Shown here piece after piece: positions 25,092-31,896 of a stretch of DNA of 39,601 bases. The notes under the pieces were generated by a model. It had not been told where the DNA came from and ran no database searches. It saw nothing but the letters and a program-made list of their open reading frames with translations. Position 1 is the stretch's first letter; the number at the start of each line of letters is the position of its first letter. Origin of the DNA: CAYMKL01 sp964390805 (GTDB taxonomy: Bacteria > Chloroflexota > Anaerolineae > VGOG01); contig CAYMKL010000060.1 of NCBI GenBank assembly GCA_964390805.1, positions 1 to 39,601 on the forward strand, in the 5' to 3' direction. Position numbers and translations under genes: made by a program.

Positions 25092-25745
25092 CTACTTGCG
25101 GCGGACCCCTCCGCCACCGGACTCTTCGATCCTGCCCAACGTGGGGTTGCCGAGGTAGTAGATCTCTGCGCCGCCGCTGGCGTCTGCATCCAGCCTGCCG
25201 CTGACGTTCACGGTCACGTCGCTGCCGCCGCTGGCCTCCACTGTGGCGTTCACCACAAAGAAACCAGATAGATCGGCCTCACCACCTCCCGAGGCTTCTA
25301 TGGTCACGTCACCCGCGGAGCCAGTCAAGATCACGTCGCAGCCGCCGGACACGTCGAGGTCAAGGGGCTTGTTGGACTCGAATCCGGTGGCGGAGACGTC
25401 GCAGCCGCCACTCAACGCTAGCCCTGTCAGCTCGGGCATGGTGATCTCTGCCTCCAGGGTAGTTCTTACGGTGGCTAGGTTCCAGTCCAGGCCGATCTCC
25501 AGCATGCTTCCTTTCTTGTTCACCTTGAGGTACTTCTCCACGTTGTCGTCAACGCGGATGACCACGCTGAAGTCTTTGGCCTGGCGGACGTCAACCTTAA
25601 AGCCATGGCTGATGTCAAGCTGGTCGAACCCGGTGAAGGCCTCCTCGCGGGTCACTATGTTGCCCGATCCGGTGAGGGAGACCCGCGCGCAACCAACTAA
25701 CAGGGCGACCAGGGCTACGAGGACAATAGTGATTATGCGATTCAT
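25092..25745 (-). CDS. DUF2807 (head-GIN) lipoprotein, putative adhesin-like
   Basis: A 217-residue lipoprotein from ATG 25745 (site AAAGGAG). The signal peptide MNRIITIVLVALVALLVGC ends in a lipobox, with Cys19 as lipid anchor. The mature part is DUF2807: GSGNIVTREEAFTGFDQLDI, then stacked short beta repeats rich in SGG and SGS (LSGGCDVSATGF, DVSGGCDVILTGSAGDV, EASGGGEADLSGF, EASGGSDVTVNVSG), a parallel beta-helix-like arrangement. The family role is surface-associated but not defined. The leader is shared with acyltransferase copy 4 through a 92-bp duplicated sequence. It may be co-transcribed behind the cyclase gene, 139 bases upstream. Confidence 0.85.
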   Translation of the reverse strand: MNRIITIVLVALVALLVGCARVSLTGSGNIVTREEAFTGFDQLDISHGFKVDVRQAKDFSVVIRVDDNVEKYLKVNKKGSMLEIGLDWNLATVRTTLEAEITMPELTGLALSGGCDVSATGFESNKPLDLDVSGGCDVILTGSAGDVTIEASGGGEADLSGFFVVNATVEASGGSDVTVNVSGRLDADASGGAEIYYLGNPTLGRIEESGGGGVRRK

Positions 25746-25760
25746 CTTCCTACTCCTTTG

Positions 25761-25852
25761 CTGTTCAAGATTAGGTGTTAGCGGATACAGGTTTGATCTA
25801 GTTGCAGTCAATCAGCATAAGCACCTCCTTCAGCAGCGAGTGGAGCACCGCA
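25761..25852 (-). repeat. Duplicated 92-bp leader, copy A (upstream of the DUF2807 gene)
   Basis: It shares length and most bases with 31762-31853, both ending about 15 bases before a start codon on the minus strand. The most conserved part includes the strong site GAAGGAGGTG followed by ATG CTG ATT GAC. Here a tiny frame from further upstream reads MIAIAFFHAVLHSLLKEVLM then LIDCN and stops at TAG. It may be a leader peptide, a dispersed repeat or both. Confidence 0.6.
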
Positions 25853-25884
25853 TGGAAAAAGGCAATGGCAATCATCGCTCACTC

Positions 25885-27801
25885 TCAATTCAGCCCCGCC
25901 TCACGAAGGGCATCTAGCATCGTTTCCAATACTGCTTGATCTTTGAAGGGGAGCCTCTCCCTCATGATCTCCAGGGAGAGCTGGGGATTGATTTTGAGTG
26001 CCTCGTTCCAGTGATAGCGAGCCTCCTCCTCCTGACCTGTCTCACTGTAGATAGCAGCCAACGACACGTGACTATAGAAGAAAAAGGGATTGAGTGTGAG
26101 GGCTTCCTGATGCGCTGTAATTGCCTCCTCATATCGCCCTAGCGAGGAATAGGCCAGACCTAATGAAACCGCGTAGGTCACCGGATAGTGTGGGTTGAGG
26201 CGCATCGCCTTCTCTATTAACCCAATGGCCTCTTCGGGCCTTCCTGCAAAGATCAGAACCTCCGCTAGGTCTCTATAGCGATCCCCATTGTTGGGATCGA
26301 GGGCAACGGCTCGCTCTTGCTCAGCGATGGCCTGCTCGTGCTGATTTCTCCACAGATACACATGGCTCAACAAGGTGTAGGCTCCTGACTGGGAGTCATC
26401 CAGCGCAATGGCCTGCTGTGCCATTCCATAGGCTCGCTCCAGAGACTGGGGGTCCTGGCTCCATAGCTGTGCCCATTCTTCGTAATAGGTGAACCCGAGG
26501 CCCGCATAGGCGTCGGCAAACTGTGGGTCCAAGTCAATGGCCCGTTCAAACATCAGCCGCGCCTGAGCATTTGCCTCCTTGGTCAACTGATGATAATTCC
26601 ACCACCCACGCTTGGCGTAATCATAAGCCTCCAGGTTGTCGGTCACGTCTTGCAGCAGGAGCTCCTGCTCATCCTCTGTCAACTCAACTGCCAGAGCCGC
26701 AACGATCTTCCCCACGACTTCATCTTGCAGGGCAAAGATGTCTTCCAAATCCCGGTCGTACCTTTCGGCCCACAGGTGGCCTCCCGTGGTCGTGTCTATT
26801 AGCTGAGCGGTGATCCGAACTGTCCCGTTTGCCTTGCGGACACTGCCCTCCAGCACATACCCTACGCCTAGCTCCCGTCCCACCTCCTGGATATTGACCG
26901 CCTGCTCTTTGTAGACAAAGACGGAGTTGCGGGCAACGACAAACAGGCCTGAGATCTTGGAAAGGTCAGTGATCAGGTCCTCGGTTAACCCGTCGCTGAA
27001 GTACTCCTGGTCGGGATCTCCACTCATGTTGTCGAAGGGCAGCACAGCCACGGAGGGCTTGTCCTGAGCCCAGCCGAAGGGCTTGTCGGTCAGCTCGACG
27101 GTTGGAGTCTGTTCAGAGACGATCCCCGCCGGAGGAGCAGGACGCAGGTAGAGATTCCAGATCGCGAAAGCCCCAGCTCCCACAACCAAGGTGGCCACCA
27201 CCGCCAGCGCTACCCACTGCCACCGTCCAAGCCTAACCCTTCTTCTTGCCCTGCCTTCCTCAACCGCATCCCCGGGCTCCAACAGAACCCGATACACCCG
27301 CACTGGCTGCGCGATGTTCTTGACAGCGTGCTCTCCGACATACTCATTCCACAGGGTCAGCTTGTTCCTGATATGCTCGTAGACGGTGCCCGAGATGCAG
27401 ATTCCTCCCGGCTCGGCCAATCCCTCCAATCTAGCTGCGATATTGACGCCATCGCCGTAGATCCGCCCCTCTTCCTCAATCACATCCCCAAGGTTGATCC
27501 CGATACGGAATTCCATCCTGCGGTCTTCGGGCAACTGAGCGTTCCTGGCCTTGAGCACCTGCTGGATCTCCACGGCGCACTGCACTGCATCCACCACGCT
27601 GGGGAACTCAGCCAGGATGTTGTCCCCCGGAGAGTCCACCACCCGGCCGCGGTGGTGTTGGATCAGCGTGGTGATCGCCTCCCGGTAAGCCGTGATAGTA
27701 CGGACCGTCCAAGCCTCGTCCTCGCCCATGAGGCGGCTGTAGCCTTTGACATCCGCACTGAGGATGGCAGTGAGCTTACGTTTGAAGCCCTCTATGGACA
27801 T
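25885..27801 (-). CDS. Class III adenylate/guanylate cyclase with TM, TolB-like (FlgO) domain and TPRs
   Basis: 638 residues. A cytosolic class III cyclase domain spans 1-170, with both metal aspartates (Asp17 in ILSADVKGYS, Asp60 in VVDSPGDNILAEF) and the transition-state Asn120/Arg124 (GDGVNIAARLE), so it should be active. One membrane helix lies at about 196-217 (WVALAVVATLVVGAGAFAIW). A TolB/FlgO-like domain follows from about 249 (SVAVLPFDNMSGDPDQEYFS to LWAERYDRDLEDIFALQDEV). Tetratricopeptide repeats occupy about 395-620 (for example AYAGLGFTYY, EQERAVALDPNNGDRYRDLA). The purine-selecting lysine position is not clearly conserved, so cAMP versus cGMP is open. Residues 238-249 (DKPFGWAQDKPS) come from a dispersed DNA repeat. 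Sensing by the TPR half is inferred. Confidence 0.9.
   Translation of the reverse strand: MSIEGFKRKLTAILSADVKGYSRLMGEDEAWTVRTITAYREAITTLIQHHRGRVVDSPGDNILAEFPSVVDAVQCAVEIQQVLKARNAQLPEDRRMEFRIGINLGDVIEEEGRIYGDGVNIAARLEGLAEPGGICISGTVYEHIRNKLTLWNEYVGEHAVKNIAQPVRVYRVLLEPGDAVEEGRARRRVRLGRWQWVALAVVATLVVGAGAFAIWNLYLRPAPPAGIVSEQTPTVELTDKPFGWAQDKPSVAVLPFDNMSGDPDQEYFSDGLTEDLITDLSKISGLFVVARNSVFVYKEQAVNIQEVGRELGVGYVLEGSVRKANGTVRITAQLIDTTTGGHLWAERYDRDLEDIFALQDEVVGKIVAALAVELTEDEQELLLQDVTDNLEAYDYAKRGWWNYHQLTKEANAQARLMFERAIDLDPQFADAYAGLGFTYYEEWAQLWSQDPQSLERAYGMAQQAIALDDSQSGAYTLLSHVYLWRNQHEQAIAEQERAVALDPNNGDRYRDLAEVLIFAGRPEEAIGLIEKAMRLNPHYPVTYAVSLGLAYSSLGRYEEAITAHQEALTLNPFFFYSHVSLAAIYSETGQEEEARYHWNEALKINPQLSLEIMRERLPFKDQAVLETMLDALREAGLN
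27053..27087. repeat. Dispersed CTCAGGACA-type repeat inside the cyclase gene
   Basis: On the coding strand the sequence GACAAGCCCTTCGGCTGG is followed by GCTCAGGACAAGCCC. It is related to the 24-bp units in the APH gene (35685-35756) and to a copy at 29207-29230. It adds a DKPFGWAQDKPS spacer between the membrane helix and the TolB-like domain without breaking the frame. Confidence 0.55.
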
Positions 27802-27879
27802 GGGATCACCCCCTTAATTCCCGAAAGCGGAAGCATAGAAGCAAAACAAGATCGGCCGAACGGGCGCTTTTCAACTAAG

Positions 27880-27914
27880 AAACTCCCCGGTGCAATGGCC
27901 AACCGGAGAGGTTT
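27880..27914 (-). terminator. Hairpin after acyltransferase copy 2
   Basis: AAACTCCCCGGT (27880-27891) faces ACCGGAGAGGTTT (27902-27914), an imperfect 11-12 bp stem with a 10-base loop, 16 bases downstream of the stop codon at 27930. The 27802-27929 gap also holds the cyclase leader, so this may be an attenuating hairpin between the two genes. Confidence 0.4.
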
Positions 27915-27929
27915 CCATTGGACAGGTGG

Positions 27930-29138
27930 CTAGCGGGCCTTCATGCCGAACAAGGCGCGGACCGGATTAATCCGCCGGATAAGCAACTCGTACAAGCCAA
28001 GTGATGCGGCAAAAGAGCCGAGTACGACGACCAACAGCTTGATCAGGAGACCAACCTGCCACTGCACGACGTAAAAGGCGATGACGATGATCACCGGCTG
28101 GTGCAACATGAAGAAGGGGTAACTCGCTTCCCGGCCATACTGGAGCCGTTCGCTGCTGAAGTCCAGGAACCGCATCCCGATGTAGAAGATGACCATCGTC
28201 CAGCACCAGCTATTGATGCCGAAGACGGTCCAGGTGACATAGAACCCTGGCGTGGCGGGCGACTCCATCCACTCAAACACGGGCACACCAGCCGCCGATG
28301 AAAAGAAGAACAGCGTGCAAGCGATGCCTAGAATCAGGTGTAGCAGCCAGTCCCGGCGGATGGCCCGCATGAACACATCGTCAGCGATGAGGATGTACCC
28401 GGCGATGAAAAAGAGGAGCATGAAGATGAAGTCCGACCAATCGTGCTCGGCGGGGAAGCCCGGTTGGAGCACGAAGCGCGCCAACACCAGCGGGACCACG
28501 AACACTAGAAGGCCCCCTCGCCATTTAGCCAGCCGCGATAACGAGGCTCGGAATCGTTTGCCGGCGTCTTGCTTCAGCCACATAAAGACCGGCAAAGCGA
28601 TCAAAGAGAAAGCGAACAGAAACCCCACGAACCATAGGTGATAGCCCAGCGCGCCAAATATCTTGGGGCCGATGGTTATCCGGTGAAACTCGGTATAGAA
28701 GTAGGTGCGGGCCTCAGAACTGAGGATGAACTCGACGATGGAACCTCCTTTCCACCATCCTTTGTGGGTCAACTCATAGTAGGCCTGGATCGGAGTCAGC
28801 ACGATAGCGCCAACGAGAAACGGAATGAGCAACCGCGTGACACGCTCGCGGACATAGCGGCCCGCTGCGCGTCGCCGCAGCGAGAACCAACTGGTCGCCC
28901 CGGCCATCAGGAAGAAAAAGGGCATGCCCCAGGATCCGAAAAACCCGACAAAAAAGTTGACCACGATACTCGGTTCGGCATTCTTGATGTGCCAGTCAAA
29001 CAGATCATCAAATGGATGGACGGCATGGAACAAGAATACGCCCAGGATAGCCAGCACTTGCAGCCAGTCGAGGTAGTGCAGCCGCACTGACTTTCCGCTG
29101 GAGCCCTCTGGTTGGGTAGCTCGGTTTGTGCTTTGCAT
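27930..29138 (-). CDS. Acyltransferase-3 / OpgC-like integral membrane protein (copy 2)
   Basis: 402 residues from ATG 29138 (site AGGAGG, seven bases upstream). About ten helices. Helix 1 carries the conserved histidine (LAILGVFLFHAVHPFDDLFD). The motif GSWGMPFFFLMAGATSWFSL and arginine cluster RVTRLLIPFLVGAI closely parallel copy 1. The C-terminal FFMLHQPVIIVIAFYVVQWQ is also shared with copy 1. The gene precedes the cyclase gene by 128 bases on the same strand, with a possible hairpin between. The likely role is O-acyl transfer to a cell-envelope glycan or lipid; acceptor unknown. Confidence 0.86.
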   Translation of the reverse strand: MQSTNRATQPEGSSGKSVRLHYLDWLQVLAILGVFLFHAVHPFDDLFDWHIKNAEPSIVVNFFVGFFGSWGMPFFFLMAGATSWFSLRRRAAGRYVRERVTRLLIPFLVGAIVLTPIQAYYELTHKGWWKGGSIVEFILSSEARTYFYTEFHRITIGPKIFGALGYHLWFVGFLFAFSLIALPVFMWLKQDAGKRFRASLSRLAKWRGGLLVFVVPLVLARFVLQPGFPAEHDWSDFIFMLLFFIAGYILIADDVFMRAIRRDWLLHLILGIACTLFFFSSAAGVPVFEWMESPATPGFYVTWTVFGINSWCWTMVIFYIGMRFLDFSSERLQYGREASYPFFMLHQPVIIVIAFYVVQWQVGLLIKLLVVVLGSFAASLGLYELLIRRINPVRALFGMKAR

Positions 29139-29198
29139 GATATTCCTCCTATCTAGCAATCATGGCTCTTATGATTCAGTAGGTTTTATCTTGCTTGG

Positions 29199-29241
29199 CC
29201 TGGATCCCTTTGACAAGCTCAGGGCAAGCGCCAGATCCAGG
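29199..29241. repeat. Inverted repeat CCTGGATC/GATCCAGG around a dispersed-repeat core
   Basis: CCTGGATC (29199-29206) and GATCCAGG (29234-29241) flank CTTTGACAAGCTCAGGGCAA. That core belongs to the same dispersed family as the repeats in the APH and cyclase genes. It is located between acyltransferases 2 and 3. Confidence 0.5.
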
Positions 29242-29246
29242 CGAGC

Positions 29247-29264
29247 GGGGATTTGATAATCCCC
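29247..29264 (-). terminator. Hairpin downstream of acyltransferase copy 3
   Basis: GGGGATT, loop TGAT, AATCCCC: a perfect 7-bp stem, 54 bases after the stop codon at 29319. There is no long T-tract on the minus strand, so termination is plausible but weak. Confidence 0.4.
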
Positions 29265-29318
29265 TCAGAGCAGTCTCGGATCCACTGATGGGATGAGTTT
29301 CTGGGTGCGCCCACGCCT

Positions 29319-30506
29319 TCACAGGATGCTTCTGACGAGCGGAAGCTTCCTGAGGAAGTAGGCGATCAGGAAACAGAGAACCACTGCCACCGGAGACACC
29401 AAGGCGAACTTGAGAAGAGGATAGAGCTTGATGCCCCTCAAGGCAAGCGCCAGGTAGATGACAACCGGGGCGTGAATGAGATACACGGCATAGGAGCTGT
29501 CGGACATGGCTTTGGCCAATGGGCCCTGGTGATCGAATCTGTTACGAAACCAGACGAGCAGACCGATCACCATTCCCATACAAACGAATTGCTCCCACAC
29601 GGAGTAAGCAAAGGATTGCCAATGAACTCCCCCCGCATACGGATCGGTATTTCCCTCCAGCGCTCCCCCTAGCACAAACACGATGGGCAGTAGCACCACG
29701 ATGCAGATGACGGCGATTCCCAGCCATAACTTGCCCATCGCATCGGGAATCCCCAGGAACCAGTTGCGGCGATAGGCCATGATGCCGACGACAAACAAGC
29801 CGACGTATTGGGGAAAGAAGGAAAGGGGCAGCCCCAGCGGTTGAAAAATCGAGCCTATGGGGAACCGTATGCGCACGACAAAGGTGACGACTCCCAGGAT
29901 CAAGGCGAACATCACTATGGCCGCGTTGCTGGGCGCTTTGCCATCGCGCTGGGCTTGGTTGGCTGCATGTGCGGATGATACCCAGTTGGCCACAAGCCGC
30001 CATAGCGCGTAGACGATGATGAATATCAACAAGCCTTCGACGAACCACAAAGGGCCGACCCCAAGACTTCTGTAGCCCCGAAAGTGGCCGCCAAGGTACT
30101 CCCAGAAGGACCCCGGGTAGCCGTGAACATTGGCCCTGATCCCATACGTGATCAGCGGATCGAAGACAAGGATGTAGAATAGCAGAGGGATACTCAAACG
30201 CACTAGTCGTTCCTTGAGAAAGGGCCCGAATCCTTTCCGGTCATAGGAGCGGGGTGTGAAATAGCCCGTTATCATGAAGAAGAAAGCCATAACGTAGGGC
30301 ATGTTTACGGCGCTAAACAGGGTGTACACCAGGGTGGTAAGATCGTCTGGCCGGCTTTCTTGATAGGGCCAGAATCCTGGGGCTCCATAGGTTACCGCCA
30401 TGTGCCAGAGAACCACCAGAATGATGAGCAGGGTTCTGAGGTTATCAATGAAGAACAGGCGGCGTTTCGCTGGCAGTTTCTCCCTTACAGGTTTTTCGTT
30501 GGTCAT
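29319..30506 (-). CDS. Acyltransferase-3 family membrane protein (copy 3)
   Basis: 395 residues from ATG 30506 (site AAAGGAG). The frame is open upstream through 30746, but those 80 residues are a shadow of copy 4. Helix 1 reads FFIDNLRTLLIILVVLWHMA with the conserved histidine; FFFMITGYFTPRSYDRKGFG, RLVRLSIPLLFYILVFDPLI and the C-terminal YLIHAPVVIYLALALRGIKL follow. Together with the ending LRKLPLVRSIL it is clearly paralogous to copy 4 directly upstream (67-bp gap), so the two likely form one operon born by tandem duplication. Substrate unknown. Confidence 0.87.
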   Translation of the reverse strand: MTNEKPVREKLPAKRRLFFIDNLRTLLIILVVLWHMAVTYGAPGFWPYQESRPDDLTTLVYTLFSAVNMPYVMAFFFMITGYFTPRSYDRKGFGPFLKERLVRLSIPLLFYILVFDPLITYGIRANVHGYPGSFWEYLGGHFRGYRSLGVGPLWFVEGLLIFIIVYALWRLVANWVSSAHAANQAQRDGKAPSNAAIVMFALILGVVTFVVRIRFPIGSIFQPLGLPLSFFPQYVGLFVVGIMAYRRNWFLGIPDAMGKLWLGIAVICIVVLLPIVFVLGGALEGNTDPYAGGVHWQSFAYSVWEQFVCMGMVIGLLVWFRNRFDHQGPLAKAMSDSSYAVYLIHAPVVIYLALALRGIKLYPLLKFALVSPVAVVLCFLIAYFLRKLPLVRSIL

Positions 30507-30573
30507 TTTGTACTCTCCTTTTGTGAGTTCAGCCAATGGCGAGCTCTGCGGCTGCGCAGCGCCGCGCACTGCC

Positions 30574-31746
30574 CTACAAGATTCTCCTGACCAGCGGAAG
30601 CTTCTTGAGCAGGTAGCCGATCGTGAAACAGAGAAACACCGCCACAGGAGCGAGCAGTGCGATCTTGACAAGCGGCGGCTGCTTGAGACGTCTGAAGCCA
30701 ACTGCCAGCAGAACCAGTACCGGTGCATGGAGAATGAACGCGGCATAGGAGCTGGCAGCCATCGCTTTTGCCAGCCTGCCCTGGCGATTGAACTTGTTGT
30801 GGAAGAAGACGAGAAGGCTGACCATCATAGCCACGCCAAGGAACTGCTCCCAGAAGGCGAAGACAGCGGCTTGCCAGCCAAGCCCGCCACGAAGCGGATC
30901 AACGTCGCCACCCGCAGCCACGAGGATGACAGGGAACAGCACGATCAGGATCAGTGCGATCCACTGCCAGAACCTTCCCACGGCGTCCGGAATAAGCCGG
31001 AACCAGTTGTGGCGGTAAGCAATGGTGCCCGCGACGAACACACCGATGTATTGAGGGAAGTGGGGAAACTGCAGGCCCAGTGGCTCCAGAGACCAACCTA
31101 CGGGCAGCCGTATGCGCACGATGAACGTAACCAGCCCTAGGACAAAGGCGAAAACGGCGACTGCCAGGTTGCTGGGTGGTTTGCCATCGCGCTGACTTGG
31201 GATGGGAGCAGGACTCGCCAGTACCCTCCACGCCCAGTAGACGAGAGTGAAGATCAACAGGGCTTCCACAAACCACATGGGCCCCACGGCAGATCCACGG
31301 CGGTCCTTGAGGAACCGGGCAGCGTACTTCCAGTAGGTGCCGTTCCTGCCCCAGATCTTCAGAAAGCCCCGGTTGAGGGCCCAAATGCCTACCTCTGCCG
31401 CGTACCGAACGAACGGATGGATGAGAAGCCCGTACACCAACAGCGGGATGCCCAGGCGCACCAGGCGGTCTGTGAGGAACCTTATGCGTCCTTTGCGGTC
31501 GTAGGAACCCGGGGCGAAGTAGCCGGCGAGCAGGTAGAAGGAACCCATGAAGAAAGATTGGTTAACCACCATGAACAGCGTCAGCACAGTGAGCGAAATT
31601 CCTTCCAGCCGGCCTTCCCTGTAATACCAGTCTCCCGGGCCTCCATAGCTGCTCACCAGATGGTGAAGAATCACCAGAACGGTCAGTAGGATTCTCAGGT
31701 TATCAACGAACCACAGGCGGGTTTTCTTGGCCTTCTCCTCTTTCAT
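30574..31746 (-). CDS. Acyltransferase-3 family membrane protein (copy 4)
   Basis: 390 residues from ATG 31746 (site AAGGAGG). Helix 1 is LWFVDNLRILLTVLVILHHL with the family histidine. FYLLAGYFAPGSYDRKGRIR and RLVRLGIPLLVYGLLIHPFV match copy 3 nearly block for block, as do FILHAPVLVLLAVGFRRLKQ and LKKLPLVRRIL at the end. The leader contains the 92-bp duplicated sequence also found before the DUF2807 gene. It is the first gene of the copy 4/copy 3 unit and lies 150 bases downstream of the NTE-type patatin. Confidence 0.87.
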   Translation of the reverse strand: MKEEKAKKTRLWFVDNLRILLTVLVILHHLVSSYGGPGDWYYREGRLEGISLTVLTLFMVVNQSFFMGSFYLLAGYFAPGSYDRKGRIRFLTDRLVRLGIPLLVYGLLIHPFVRYAAEVGIWALNRGFLKIWGRNGTYWKYAARFLKDRRGSAVGPMWFVEALLIFTLVYWAWRVLASPAPIPSQRDGKPPSNLAVAVFAFVLGLVTFIVRIRLPVGWSLEPLGLQFPHFPQYIGVFVAGTIAYRHNWFRLIPDAVGRFWQWIALILIVLFPVILVAAGGDVDPLRGGLGWQAAVFAFWEQFLGVAMMVSLLVFFHNKFNRQGRLAKAMAASSYAAFILHAPVLVLLAVGFRRLKQPPLVKIALLAPVAVFLCFTIGYLLKKLPLVRRIL

Positions 31747-31761
31747 TCTCGCCCTCCTTAT

Positions 31762-31853
31762 CTGTTCAAGATTGATGGTTGGCCAATTCAGGTTCGAGCC
31801 AGTTGACGTCAATCAGCATAAGCACCTCCTTCAGCAATGGGTGGAGCACCGCA
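31762..31853 (-). repeat. Duplicated 92-bp leader, copy B (upstream of acyltransferase copy 4)
   Basis: Counterpart of 25761-25852, same length. Here the ATG after the strong GAAGGAGGTG site opens a 17-residue frame, MLIDVNWLEPELANHQS, ending in TGA 14 bases before the acyltransferase ATG. A translated leader peptide coupled to the gene is possible. Confidence 0.6.
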
Positions 31854-31896
31854 GGCTTGCGCTACCTGATTACGAGCTGCCTCCTCCTTTATCTCA

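Noticed and set aside
30507..30746. 80-residue N-terminal extension of acyltransferase copy 3
   Set aside because: The extension is the antisense-frame reading of copy 4's own 3' end, lacks membrane or family features, and a good ribosome site precedes ATG 30506.
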